Source: Blasia pusilla
Taxonomy: Eukaryota > Marchantiophyta > Marchantiopsida > Blasiales
Direction of reading: 5' to 3'
DNA length: 64,000 nt
NCBI GenBank assembly: GCA_050084515.1
Contig: CM114272.1
Span: 38,316,001 to 38,380,000 of the forward strand
Made by a program: the position numbers and the translations under genes. The notes beneath the pieces were generated by a model that was given only the letters and a program-made list of their open reading frames with translations, was not told the DNA's origin and searched no databases. Shown piece after piece: positions 43,772-55,470 of the stretch. Every line of letters begins with the position of its first letter. Position 1 is the first letter of the stretch.

Positions 43772-45098
43772 GTTCATGATAAAACTCTAGGTCGAAGTCT
43801 TCACAGGAAATAAACCTGATTTTTTCCTTCTCGAAAGTATTTGGTTTTATTTCTTATGCTCATGTTCCTTTTGAGAGACGTCAGAAATTAGACCCCAAGT
43901 CTGAAAGATGTATCTTCATTGGCTATGCTGATGGAACTAAGGGGTAGAAGTGCTACATTCCATCCTCTAGGCAGCTTCTTATTAGTCGGGATGTTGTCTT
44001 TGATGAGCTAAAGTCATGGTATGCTCCATCTGAGCCTATTCCATCTCTAAACTCGTATGTTGAGGGGAAGAATATGACATAAACTAACAGACATTATCTT
44101 CAACTTTCCCAAGTACTAGTGCAGGATTAGGAGAGGTCCTAGATTCATCAGTTAAATCTGTGAGTCAATGGACAAGAAGAGTACGTATTCAATCTGTTGA
44201 CACTAGTGAGAGCTCAAGTCAGATGTCAGAGGCATCTACCTCTGAAACAACAACTTCTTAGATCAAGTAGAGTTACACATCCAGTTCATAGATTCATAAA
44301 TGAAAGTTTTCTTGTGATACATCATGCATATATGATGACTAACCTTCAAGAATAGGAGCGGAGTTATTTTGAAGAAGCTACAAGTAAAGTCGAATGGATT
44401 GAAGCTACGGAGGAAGAACTTGCTACATTAAAACATCAACAGACATGAGAGCTGGTTGATATACCTTCTGGTAAGGAAGCTATTGGTTGCAAATGGGTTT
44501 ACAAAATCAAACACAATCAAGATGGTACAATCAACATATACAAAGTGAGATTGGTGGCTAAGGGCTATGCACAACAATATGGCATCGATTATGAGGAAAA
44601 ATTTAGCCCTGTTGCAAAGATGGCGTCTACGAGAACAGTGGTTGCAGTTGCAGTAAGTAAGAAGTGGAGATTACATCACATGGACATCAAGAATGCTTTC
44701 TTGAATGGATATCTATACGAGGAGGTATATATGACTCAACTACATGGATACGAGCATCCCAAGTTTCCATTTTGCGTATGCAGGTTGAAGAAAGCTCTAT
44801 ACAGGCTCAAACAAGCTCCAAGAGCTTGATATGGCAAGATTACATACGTCCTACAAGAAGTGGGATTTAGGGTATATGATTGTGACTCCTCGTTATATGT
44901 CTTGAAATGACAAGATCATACGGTTCTCATTATGTTGATGTTGACAATCTCCTGATTACTGGGAGTACTGAAGAAATGGTACAACAAGTCAAGCTTAAGT
45001 TACAAGAAGAATTTGATATGAAGGACTTGGGAGAACTCAAGTACTTCCTTGGTATAGAGTTTATCAAGGTTGGAGAGAGCATGTGGTTACTACAATGA
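43772..45098 (+). pseudogene. copia-2 integrase tail and reverse transcriptase
   Basis: After a degraded linker (43790-44420) the polymerase reads KEAIGCKWVYKIKHNQDG, RLVAKGYAQQYGIDYEEKFS, HHMDIKNAFLNGYLYEEVYM and CRLKKALYRLKQAPRA. The catalytic YVDD is replaced by YVDVDNLLITGS (about 44925-44960), an insertion that destroys the active site. It ends with FDMKDLGELKYFLGIEF. Stops at 44071-44095, 44446, 44828 and 44908. Confidence 0.85.
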
Positions 45099-45150
45099 CA
45101 ATATGCTCTTCATATGCTTTCAAAATATGGTATGATTGTGACTCCTCGTT

Positions 45151-45196
45151 CCAATGGTGTAGAGATTGGCTTGTAAGCCAATCTCTACACCATTGG
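45151..45196. repeat. 22-bp perfect hairpin, templated insertion in copia-2
   Basis: The arms 45151-45172 and 45175-45196 are exact reverse complements (CCAATGGTGTAGAGATTGGC start), 2-nt loop. copia-1 has only the right arm at this place (14107-14142). The bases just before the hairpin (ATTGTGACTCCTCGTT, 45135-45150) repeat 44878-44893 upstream. So one stretch was copied from 260 bp upstream and the next was copied inverted from 25 bp downstream. Confidence 0.9.
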
Positions 45197-45903
45197 ACCA
45201 GAGTGTGAAGCTAAGAGTGGATGAAGGAGAGTTGCTTGCAGATTCTAATATGTACAGGCGCATGGTTGGAAGTTTAATCTATCTAACTATAACCAGACCA
45301 AATTTGAGCTATGTTGTTGGCCTAGTGAGCCAATTTATGCAAGCACCTCGAAAACCTTACCTTGATGTCGTGAGGAGGATTATGCGATATGTGAAATTCT
45401 CTATTCAATTCGAGCTTCAATTTGAACCTTCTCCGAGTTTTCAATTACAGGGATACACATATGCTGATTGGGCAGGAATTGTGTCTGATCGACACTCCAT
45501 ATTTGGTTATTCATTTACTTTGGAAAGCACAGCTATAAGTTGGGCTTCAAAGAAGCAACCTAGAGTTGCTTTATCTTCAACAGAGGCTGAGTATAGAGGA
45601 GCAACTAATGCAGCATGTAAGGCGGTGTGGCTTCATCGATTACTTGTTGAGATTGGTGCTAGTAATTTAGGATCTAGTGTAATATATAAAGACAATATTA
45701 GTAGCATCAAGCTTGCTAATAACGCTATGATTCATGCTCATACAAAGCATGTTGAGGTGCACTATCATTTTATCAGAGAGAAAGTGCTTGCAAGAGAAAT
45801 TGATCTTGTGTATATAGGTACACATCAGCAAAGTGCTGACATCTTTACAAAGGCATTGTCTAGAGATAAGTTTGAGATGTTTAGAAATGATTTAGGCGTT
45901 TGA
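45166..45903 (+). pseudogene. copia-2 reverse transcriptase end and RNase H (open)
   Basis: A 245-codon open frame to the TGA at 45901. It carries ACKPISTPLDQSVKL, GSLIYLTITRPNLSYVVGLV and then RNase H: YADWAGIVSDRHSIFGYSFT, STAISWASKKQPRVALSSTE, AEYRGATNAACKAVWLHRLL, with the Asp and Glu residues of the copia RNase H present. It ends KALSRDKFEMFRNDLGV, the usual copia C-terminus. Continuous open reading here contrasts with the damaged polymerase upstream. Confidence 0.85.
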
Positions 45904-45932
45904 GATATCGATACAAGCTTGAGGGGGAGTAT

Positions 45933-46218
45933 TGAAGATTCAATTACAGTTAAGCTCATGAGACACCTGAATTGTTATATTTGGTATTCACACGAAGTAG
46001 GGAAGCTTAATCTTAGTTAGTCAATTAAGCATGATTATCTTAACTAGGTTAGTTAATCATATTTAGTCTAACTCGAGAGTATGGTTAAGGTTAGGGTTAG
46101 GGTTTCTTGTACATACCCTATATAATTGAGAAGGGGACCAACCTCCACTCATTCTCTCATTGCAAATTTCGTTCTCCATGGTGGTGGGGTGGGTGGGTGT
46201 GTGTGTGTGTGTGTGTGA
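45933..46218 (+). repeat. copia-2 3' LTR (truncated after an expanded TG run)
   Basis: It follows the polypurine tract GCTTGAGGGGGAGTAT and begins TGAAGATTCAATTACAGTTA. It parallels the 5' LTR until the (GT)n run, which is longer here (46183-46216), then ends at GACA; the last 55 bp of the 5' LTR are missing. It differs from the 5' LTR at many positions, so the insertion is old. Confidence 0.8.
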
Positions 46219-46304
46219 CATAATTTTTAACTCCACCTCACTGAATCCAGCACCACAAGTGGTTTAGGAAATTCTCGACTTCAAGGAGTACTTGAAAGGT
46301 TTCA

Positions 46305-46700
46305 TTGGGCCTAAGACGAAAAATTAGTGCTATGGACTGCAGAAGCCAGTTCGATTCCGATTTACTAGATCTCCGGATGGTATGCCCATCATGCATTACA
46401 AGATGTATGGTTCTGATAAAGATTGGCTGCCGAATGAGCGTGGTTATGACATATTTTTACGTCATAAAATTAGTGGACTTCCTCTTATCCCTACTGGGAA
46501 TCCAAAGCGCTTACTGCCCACACCTTTGAAGGAATTTTCTGATGTGAAGAAAGGTGTATCTCACTACATTTAGTACTTTGATAAGATGGGAAGCAAGTCT
46601 TCAGGAGGCAACAAAGGTGGAGTTCCAACAACTAGCACGGCAGTGGAGGAAGACAATCGAGAAATTGGACCGATTGTTTCCTCATGGAAACCCTAAGGAC
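46305..46700 (+). pseudogene. unrecognised coding remnant right of copia-2
   Basis: Read across two frames it gives QKPVRFRFTRSPDGMPIMHY, KMYGSDKDWLPNERGYDIFL and LPLIPTGNPKRLLPTPLKEF. The composition is protein-like and the next ORF on the same strand looks related. No known domain is recognised. Confidence 0.35.
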
Positions 46701-46772
46701 AAGGCTGAAAACTTGTGATTAAATCACAAAAAAATAGCAAACGAAGATTCTTCTACCAATAAAAGGACCAGT

Positions 46773-47348
46773 TTGATAGCCCATGACATCGCTTCATTAT
46801 TCTCTGAGACATTGGAAGATTTTTGGCCTCTAACCAAACAGAACACTCAAGTTCCTATTGTCTTTGGAAGTGGAATTCCTCCAAATCGATATCACTATGG
46901 TGGGCCCAATAGATTCAGGCCTAGAGTTAATATGTTATCAATGGAGGAAATAGAAGTTGCATTGGTAGATTTCAATGTTGGAGACTTTGTCATAATTAGA
47001 CCAAGACAAGAAAGAAACAAATATCCCATATGGATGGAACAAGTTCTAGTTGGAGTTGGTAAAGATACAAATTTCAAAATTCAGTATTTGTGGCCATTGA
47101 ATACATTCGGAAGAGGGAACATAGCCCCAAGTAGGAGATATAAAAAATTGGGATGTGAAAAATGGGAGAAGACTAGTAGTGAAAAACCAATGTTGTGTCC
47201 ACATGACTTGATTATAGCATCTTCCGCTAATTCTACATATGCAATAGAGGGTGGACCAGTGAGCATCCCCATTGACGTGATTAATTTTGTAAAGTCTAGA
47301 ATAACTTTTGGCACTAACCTAGTACTAGAAGATAGAGATGACTATTAA
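46773..47348 (+). CDS. transposon-type ORF, uninterrupted, 191 codons
   Basis: The longest clean ORF in this part. It reads LSMEEIEVALVDFNVGDFVI, IRPRQERNKYPIWMEQVLVG and VQ-like FKIQYLWPLNTFGRGN. The core VGDFVIIRP...YPIWMEQV...YLWPL resembles the small barrel found near the end of some plant DNA-transposon proteins (VGdFVLV...PIWiG...QWW.P). The open frame could start at 46773 or at a later Met (46931). With the ORFs at 38050-39400 it may be the other half of an element split by copia-2; this is inference. Confidence 0.4.
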   Translation: MIAHDIASLFSETLEDFWPLTKQNTQVPIVFGSGIPPNRYHYGGPNRFRPRVNMLSMEEIEVALVDFNVGDFVIIRPRQERNKYPIWMEQVLVGVGKDTNFKIQYLWPLNTFGRGNIAPSRRYKKLGCEKWEKTSSEKPMLCPHDLIIASSANSTYAIEGGPVSIPIDVINFVKSRITFGTNLVLEDRDDY

Positions 47349-47690
47349 CAACAACACTATTACTATAAGCATGTGTTACAATTTAATGTAATGTTATTGA
47401 GCATCATCACTTGATTTTATAAAGATTCTTTATATTTCTACATATGGTCTGTCATTGAGATTATTGAATAAAATGGTTTTTTAGAAGCTTTCACATTTGG
47501 AATCGGATTCCATGTTCTTTCCATTTTAAATTTTATTGTTTAGTATCTTGCTCCAACTTGCGCCATGTAGTTTAATTCATCCATTTGGACTTTAGATGAA
47601 AATCGATTTTCCCTAAGTAAGACGACACTCTATATCATAGTAACTCGCAAAATATATTGGTTCACAAACTTGAACGGATCATTTAATATC
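47349..47690. other. no recognised feature
   Basis: AT-rich 3' flank of the ORF, leading into the telomere-like tract. Confidence 0.45.
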
Positions 47691-48420
47691 TTAAACCCTA
47701 CATCCTTCAAAATCGTAAGCCCTTAGAAATGAGTAAGCCTAAAGCCTACAACCTAAACACTAAGCCCTAGCCAAAAAATTCTATAGCCCTTTCTTCAAGC
47801 CTACATAGGAAACAAAAAACCCTAAAACATAAGCCATAAACCACAAACCCTCAGCCAAAAGCCCTAACCTTAAGCTATAAATCCCAAACCCTAGACCCTT
47901 AGGCAAGAACTCTAAACACTCGGCCAACAACCCTCATCCTTAACCCCTAAGAAAAAAACCCAAAACCCTTAGCAAGACACCCTAAAGCCTAGAACCTAAG
48001 CAATAAACCCTAAGCCCTAGGCGAAAAACCCTTAAACCTAACCCCTAAGCCAAAAACCATTAACCCTAAGACAAAACCCCTAAACCCTAGCCCCAAAGCG
48101 AGAAACCCCAAACCAAACACCCTAAACCCTAGAACCTCAGCAATAAACCCTAAACCCTAAGCCAAAAACCCTAAACCCTAAGCAAAGAACCCTAAACTCT
48201 AAGCCAAACATCCTAAATCCTATAAACTAAGCAATAAACCCTAAACCCTATACCCTAGGCCCAAAACCCTAAATCCTAAGCAAAAAGCCATAAACCCTAA
48301 GCGAAACGCCCATCACCCTAGAACCTAAGCAATAAACCCTAAACCCTAAGCAGAAAATCCTTAACCCTTCAACGTAAGCCAAAAACCCTAAACCCTAAGC
48401 TATAAACCCTAAACCCTGAA
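47691..48420. repeat. degenerate interstitial telomere-like tract (CCCTAAA type)
   Basis: About 730 bp with more than 20 occurrences of CCCTAA or CCCTAAA, often as AAACCCTAAACCCTAAGC separated by CAAAAA or AATAAA spacers with a loose spacing of 25-35 bp. CCCTAAA is the plant telomere unit. It is heavily mutated, so not a recent chromosome end. Confidence 0.85.
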
Positions 48421-50579
48421 CCATAAACATGGTTGACATAGAGGGTAAAACCTAAGTTGTACTCTCATTACACTATGTCCTAGTGTGCTAATAATCATAC
48501 TAGAACAAAATTGGGTTTTCTAAAACACCACATTTGTCGAAATTGGTGTTTCTTCCATTCACTCCAAATTAATCTCTTCTAACATTTGATCTTCTGAGAG
48601 GTTGCAATCTTCTCTTCTCATGTCCTGCAACTTGTGGGATTCCGACCCTTATAGGATTGACTTCTAGGTTGGTGAATTATCAAAATTCAATTCCATTAGT
48701 CTCAAAGGATTTTTCCCTACTCCCACAATGAGTTCTCATTTCCTTCAACGTGGTTGCTTCCTTAAGTTCTGACATCTGTGTCCAACCATACATGCCAAAG
48801 TCTCATGAATCTAGTGAAAGACTCCATATAGCATTGCTTAGCCAAGTCCTGCATGTCATATGTGGCCTTCTAGTCCTAAGTCATTCTTGGAAAAATTGCA
48901 ATCCTCCATGTTTTTTCCAACCTCATATCCTCTTTACTACTTTGTGTATCCTTTGTTTCCAAGTTCAAGTGCATCTTTAGTATCCATTTCTTGCAACATT
49001 CAAATTTCTGACAAACTATAATGAAGCAATAGTGGAGTATGTGAACAAGCCTATCAGCAAATCACCTCTCCTCTCTTTAAATTCCTTTATCTCCAAGATT
49101 GGCATGATTGGTTGTTGAATTTTGACAAAGTTTTGGGAATGAGGTTGGGAGTCTTGGATTAAGATCCCAAAATCTTTCCATTTATTAAGAAGACTGATCC
49201 TTGTCTCCTTGTTTGACCCGTAAATTTGGCTAACATAGGTATTTTAGTAAGAACTCTGATACCCTTCACATCTGGATCTGGCTTACACATAGAGTGATTT
49301 AAGCATGTCCAAAGCGGACTTCACATTTCCAACTTTATATCAAGGTCTGAAAAAATGAGGTTAGTTTTTGCCCTAATGTGGTCCACTTAAATCTCTCTTC
49401 TAAATATTTCTTGTATTTGAAGTAGAGAAGAATCTTCAAAAATAGAAGAAATTTTTAAAGAGAGGTTAAGGATTTTATCCTCTTTTAGAAGAGAGACTCT
49501 TCTCTCATCCTCTCTTCCTCTCTTCTCTTCCTCTCTCTTGCCACAATACCAGCTCTGCGTAGAGCCAACTAGATGTACATACCGTGCATACCATCAAACT
49601 TGGTACTTCCGTCCTTTCAACTCCAGTTTTATCTGTAACGTTGTGGAGTATACATGGTCTCCTTTATATTAGTAGCAAAATAGTTGGTCAAAATTATAAC
49701 AAATTCAGAATACACCATCTTGCTATAGCCCTCATGTGAATGATGTGAGTCCAGCTCGACATGCCTCCCAATGCATGCGGCTATCCACTTGTGCTTTGAC
49801 TTCATCACAATCGTGCCCCCTCCGCATACGTGCGTCGTGGCTACCAAGCACGCAGTTGACCTCTGTCCGCACCCCGTCTACATTGCAATTCCATCCTGCT
49901 ATGACCTTGCACTTTGTGAGCCTAACTTGATAATGACCGGTATGGGTGCGTTGTGAACTAATCCGGATGCCCTTACTTGATAGCCCCCTTGGTTGCAAGA
50001 CCTAAAAGTGCTCCTTCTCTCTCTCTTTTTCTCTCAATCGACATTCGTTGCTTTCACAATATTGCAACCTACAAGTTGCACTCAAGTTCTTCTGCTCGAC
50101 CCTCTATTACTTGCGTAGGGCAATAATAGAGGCCCTAATTCAGCCCTGTACTACAAAAAATTAACAATAAAGAAGAAACAAAAGATAAGCAATGCATCCA
50201 CACACAACCTTTTGAATAGAAATTCGATCTCACATAAACACAACTTCTTCAGAGCTCTCAAGTGAGGCAACTCGGCTTTGTACCTGCACGAAGAATTCTT
50301 CCCTACCCCGTGAGAAAATTTCTCATGTAAAATCAATGTAAAAATACTTTACACGGTTAAATCCACTCCACTCTTGAATCTTCATGGATATATCAAGTCG
50401 CATGCACCCTCTGCCATGAGGGAATTCGGATTCTAGCACTCAAGCTCCTTGCAAACCCTACCTCTCATGATTGTTCAAAAGGCTCAAAATAAAAAAGGTG
50501 CTTGTGAAATCCATGTCTCTCATGTATACATCAATGGGAAGAGCCAGTAGAGCTCTTCACCCCAACCATAACCCGAAAC
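48421..50579. other. no recognised gene
   Basis: AT-rich sequence. A CT-rich run at 49495-49545 (CTCTTCCTCTCTTCTCTTCC) and scattered short open frames without family signal. Confidence 0.5.
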
Positions 50580-50700
50580 CCGTAACATGTGAAACATTTT
50601 CTTACTGCCCAATTGCCATGTGTGAAGCAGAGAGGTGTTTGCAAATCAAGAAGACACTCTCACATAATAATATAGATATTGATTGCTTTACAAATAAGAA
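50580..50700. repeat. dispersed repeat R1, copy 2 (3' part)
   Basis: Parallel to 3105-3235: CGTAACATGTGAAACATTTT, TTCTTACTG, AGGTGTTTGCAA and AAGACACTCTCACATAATAA. The 5' part with the CCCGTG palindrome is not present here. Confidence 0.45.
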
Positions 50701-53389
50701 TGTAGCGTTGATGAACCCCTAATCGTAATAAAATTAATATGATATGACATGAATCAAAAAATAAAATTTTATTCTAAAGTACATCTCTAGTTACTTTTTA
50801 TGAAGGGATGTATTTTTTTCTCCTAAAGCCACAGCATGAATTAATATTATAATGGGCGACCCCACAAGCCGAATACGACAAAGTCACAAAATAGTGGTAC
50901 AATAAGACAAAATAGCAACACATTAGAATTTTGTTGTTTGAGTCATATTAGATGGGTAGGGAGAATGATTTTAAGTGGAAGAGAGAAAACATTAATTAAT
51001 TAATTATAATGGGTGATCTTAAGGGTGGGATTATTGTAAAAATAACTAAAAAATTACAATTCGTACCTTAATTCATATTTGATGGGAAAAGAAAATGAAA
51101 TTTGATAGAGAAGGAGTAGATGGTGTTTAAATTTTGTGGAAGGTTAAAATAATTTAGGGGATTAACATATCATTTAATTTTAATTGAGGATTGGAATTTT
51201 ATTACTCTTCTAAGATTTAAGAAAATATAAATTATATATAAATTTTGAAATGAAGAATCTAATTTTTTTTAAATAACCATGGTAATCCACATGTCATATT
51301 TTGAAAAAGGAAAATGAATTTGAATGGGAAAAGGGAAATTCTTTCATTAATTAAAATTAACTAAAAATTTAGTTAATGAATATTATCTTGGTAGGAAAAT
51401 GGGAAAGAGAATAGTAGGCATTGTTCCAGCTTTACTAGGCGTGGAATCATTCCAGAGAGCTAGGTATTATTTAAAGATGAAATTTTTTTAATCTTTTGAG
51501 ATTTAGATAAGTGAAAATTATACTTAAAATTTGAAATTAAAAATATTTCTGAATCATTAAAACATTTGTTTGTGCCCAAGCACATATAGGTTTTTTTATA
51601 AAGATAATGTAAACACACTTCCACTTTTGGTCACTCTCTCCCCGGCAAAGTTAAAATAAAATCATACTGATAAGGGCGTTAGTTTAGGCTAAGAGGCTCC
51701 CAGTGAACGCCACGTGTGAATCCTGCCAATTTCTCAATTATTGTTTATTTTTCCTTATACTGGGCTGAGATTTGAATAGAAAAGAGGTTTCTAAATAATT
51801 CATCATCTAAAATAAATATAAATATAAATTAAAAAAATGGAATCTCAAAAAGAAAATTACCTTTTTCTCATTATCAGTTTTTTTTCAAAATTAAAATAAT
51901 TATTTCAACATTTAGGAAAAAAACAAAAAAATTAATTTCAAGTTAATTTTGGAATGGAAATTACATCTTACTTTAGAAATATTTCGTTTAATCTATTTTT
52001 CAAGATTAAATTGTGAGGGATTTTTTAAGAATATTTTGAGACAAACTTTGGATCAAAATGAGTGAATTTTTTTACTAATTGAGAAACTTTGGAGACCCCT
52101 ACCAAATTTGCCCATGAATTCATGACTTTTTAAAAATTTTACCCTATACTAAGCACAAAGCAAGAATGGGTAAGGTTTTAATAATAATTAATAAATTACA
52201 ATTAAGTAAAATTCAGAAATTTTTCAAATATCTCCTCATTTGAAAATTTATAATTATACTTTTAAGGTTCATGCAAAAATTTTTTTTTTTAATTTTTTGA
52301 CAGGAAATTTAAAAAAATTGGGAAAAAATGAAAAGGATAATAAGACACAAATGAGACAAGAATTATTTTTCAAAATAAAAGAAGAAATATTATTTCTATA
52401 TTAATTTTTAATTTCAAGTTACTAGTAAAAATTATCTACCGCCCCTGACCATGGTCACAGCTGGGATCTTAATTGTACTCAATAATGAACCAGGTTGGAT
52501 AGATACCTGGTGTGTCTCACTATTACAAAGTGGGGTCCACATGAGGTCTGGTCACTACCATTCACCTGCCTCCCGTGCGATTCGCTCCCATGGAGAGCAC
52601 TCGGTACGTATGTTAGCTATATTCCATGGCAGTATGGTATTCACTATCTCGTATATCCTCTGGAAACACGTGGCATATCGTGGAGCTGTTGTAAGGGCTA
52701 CAGGGTGGCAGGTGAATCGCGTAGTCTGACGGTGCGGTACGTTAATAAAGACATATAGACAGAAGTTAAAGATAATTGAGCCCCATATGGAGTAAGAAGA
52801 CGTCATTAGATGGACACAGTTAAATCCAGACGGGAAACCGTGTACGTCTGGTCATTTTCTGTGGCCAGTATTTTTAGAAGGGAAATATTTTGGAATCATT
52901 ATTTTTGAAAATTGAACATGGAAACTCACATTTACTTCGAATTTTGTATCAGATTTGGAAATTTCCAATAAAATTGGGCCGGCTTTACGAAGACCACCAC
53001 CGCTGCTGAAGTGTTTATGTTTATCTGCACCAAATCCCGTGATTGCAATCTTCTTTTTTTGGATTTTTGGGTGTCAGATAAGGAAGTTTCCAGAGTATAG
53101 TACTGTCCGTAAGTGGACCCCAGTGTGTAGTCTGATATTGCCTTTGATCTCTAGCGTAGGATCCTGGGGGAGATCTTACATGATCGTCTAGTGGCTGGCA
53201 AAGACGGATAGTTGATACGAGGTCGATAACAAACAAGTTGCTTAGTTACGACCTCGTCCGCCCACGGCAAATCTGACCGGGGCTGCCAGAGAGCCTGTCG
53301 TTGTCGAGATGCCCCGCCAGGAAAACGAAGATGCACTTCGATAAAAACGAGTGATGGAAAACCCATCGGAAGTACAAAAGAGGGGGACT
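50701..53389. other. long AT-rich spacer
   Basis: 50701-52440 is very AT-rich with A- and T-runs and no open frames of note. 52441-53389 is more balanced but its ORFs overlap on both strands and carry no recognised motif. Confidence 0.5.
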
Positions 53390-53633
53390 CAAAGAGTCAA
53401 AACCTGAAGGCCACAACAGGACCAGAAAAGGAAGAAGGGGGCATTCCCCCTAACGCATTTAAACTCACCAACAGCAGAGACAATATCAGCAACAACAAGA
53501 GAGCTATGACTACTACTAAGTGGGCCTCTAGCGCCGGCGTCTCCCATAGCCTGAGCCCGCCGCAAAATCCCATTAGCCTGGGCACGCTACAACGCTATGG
53601 AGACCCGCTGCCTACAATACAGAATCGCAGTAG

Positions 53634-54320
53634 CTAAGGACAACCCATTTCTCGAGTGGAGATGATGGGGCGATCCCCGTGAACGAAGTCGAACCTCTCC
53701 CCATAGCCCCATACATCTCTATGGCCAGGGGATGAAGATGTGTCCTCGTGTAGTCGATTGTAGATATGTGTCTTCTTCGCCGCCGCCGCCGCCGCCGCCG
53801 CTCCTTGTAGCATTCGCCCTTGGGCCACCACTTGGGCTCGCACTGCCTCCCGCGTAGGATCTGTGACTACCACGTCCGCCACAACCACCTCAGCCTCACG
53901 TGTCATGTAGAGATCGGCACGAATGAGGGAATCCCGCATGGAGTAGTGCCTCTCTCTCTGCACATGGAAGCCACTCTCCCGAGCAATACTGAACATGATA
54001 TCCCGTGACCGCATCGTGAGTGGCTATCCTCTCACCCCAATCGACAGCGCGTGCCAAATGCACACCAAGTGGATCCAGGCTCCGTGACACTCGCAGTGTG
54101 TCGAACCAACCACCGATGGTTGGGGGAGGCCCAAGCGGAACCGCATCGCTGTGGTATAGGTAAGTGGTGCGATACGGAAAGCTTGGAGAAGGGGGCGCGC
54201 CCCTACCCATGAGCCTGCCCCCTTTCCGGAGCAAGAGCGAATACGGGCCCTAACCTCCATGGGGATATTCCCGTCAGACATAGTGCCTCTAAAAACTGCC
54301 TCAAAGTGGGCTTCCATCAA
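53634..54320 (-). pseudogene. restriction-like endonuclease region of the non-LTR element
   Basis: 54024-54320 gives MSDGNIPMEVRARIRSCSGK, then GAGSWVGARPLL and FRLGLPQPSVVGSTHCECHG; the following Cys/His residues (GVHLAR, shifted frame) complete a C-x-C...H...C motif. 53634-54014 gives RDIMFSIARESGFHVQRERH, then RADLYMTREAEVVVADVVVT. The Asp-x21-Asp-Val-Val pattern after a His-Asp pair (ATHDAV) is the PD-(D/E)xK nuclease arrangement of R2-like elements, which nicks target DNA. A poly-Ala run arises from (GCC)n at about 53782-53807. Confidence 0.7.
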
Positions 54321-55470
54321 GGAAGATTGGAGCCCAGATCGACCGGAGGTAACTAAGGAGGAGAAAGTGGGGAGAACGGCTCGGCCTCAAATCGAAGGGA
54401 ATCTCTACAAGCTGTGAGTGAAGACTGAAGTGGGAAAGAGCCATCCTCGACCTGGGAGACGTAGTGTAGAAGGAGCGGTCTATCTCTAACCAAAAATCGG
54501 GAGCAAAGGAGGGGTGCCACTGTGGCCCAACTCCCTAAAAAAGCGGAGGGCGCCACTAACTCGGTCGGAGAAGACCTACTCCACTAAAAGAAATCGGCCA
54601 AGAGGCCTGTCTACGAGCTAACTCCCCATGTGGCACTCTAAGGAGCCGGGTCCTAGAAGATCCCCAAACACTGCATGAGCTTCCTATCAAAGGATCTATA
54701 TAGGGAAGAAAGGTGACTAGATGTCCGCAGTTCTAGTGAGGTAACCAGGTCTACGAGCAAAACAAGAAGAGAGAATGCCGAAGGCGACTTGAGGGTCACC
54801 AATCCTCGTAAGATCATCAACGTGAGAAGATCTCGGTAAGAGCCGCCGCCACTTAAAGTCGATACAAAGTCCTGGCTCCCGGCGGTACTCCCAAGACTCA
54901 AGCCCTCCGACAGTCGCAAGAAGCCGTCGGGTAAATGTAGATCATCACGTAGGCCTGATGGAGACCAAGCCTTGCACTTCCCCACCTTCACCGCCAGGCC
55001 AACACGTGCCAAGCTGTGTTGAAAAGTGCTCGAATGCAGGGACAACCAGATCTCCGGGACCAACAATATGAGTATTATCTCGCCGGTGTTGAAGGGAACA
55101 TGCAACCCGGGAAAGCCTCCACCGAGAAAGAACCGCCGTAATGAGCCACAAAGCAAACAACGCGCCACCCAGGAGGATCACCCCGACGAGTCCCGTAGCG
55201 AGACTCCAAGACCGTGACCTCCTCCTCGAATCGACCATGGTGGAAATAGAGGGCCGAAGGGGCCCCATAGAAAGCCCGCACAAAGGGAATGAGGCTCGCC
55301 ATGGGGCCACCCGCGTCCCTCAAGTGTGTGAATATAGTAGCCCGAGATATCTTGAGTTGAAGGCGTTCTCCACGTCCACTTGGAGAACCACCCACTGGAT
55401 GTACATCTAGACAAGCCCTCAAACCTAAGGCAACCGTCTCACATCCGGTGGCGTGGCAACTCCAAAGCGA
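54321..55470 (-). pseudogene. reverse transcriptase of the non-LTR element
   Basis: Through alternating frames: ACLDVHPVGGSPSGRGERLQ, then ATIFTHLRDAGGPMASLIPF and VRAFYGAPSALYFHHGRFEE, VTVLESRYGTRRGDPPGWRV (the RQGDP-type block of motif 4). Next comes RRDNTHIVGPGDLVVPAFEH, where the catalytic ADD should lie; it reads Arg-Asp-Asn, so the active site is lost. Then FLRLSEGLSLGSTAGSQDFV and YRSFDRKLMQCLGIF. The parallel 5'-truncated copy is at 560-1922. It copies element RNA at a nicked chromosomal target. Confidence 0.75.

Larger units (their letters stand above)
39916..46218 (+). mobile_element. copia-2: Ty1/copia element with a nested solo LTR
   Basis: 5' LTR (39916-40224), initiator-Met primer site, gag, protease, integrase, reverse transcriptase, RNase H, polypurine tract and a truncated 3' LTR (45933-46218), all on the plus strand. 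It is the best-preserved of the two copia copies and the same family as copia-1. Roughly 15 stops or frameshifts, plus a 1001-bp solo LTR in gag and a templated insertion before RNase H, make it inactive. Confidence 0.9.

Noticed and set aside
46183-46218. GT run as a regulatory Z-DNA element
   Set aside because: It is an expanded version of the short GT run present at the same position in the 5' LTR; nothing further supports a function.
50149-50170. TACTACAAAAAAT as a CACTA terminus
   Set aside because: The first base is wrong for the CACTA motif and no subterminal repeats follow.
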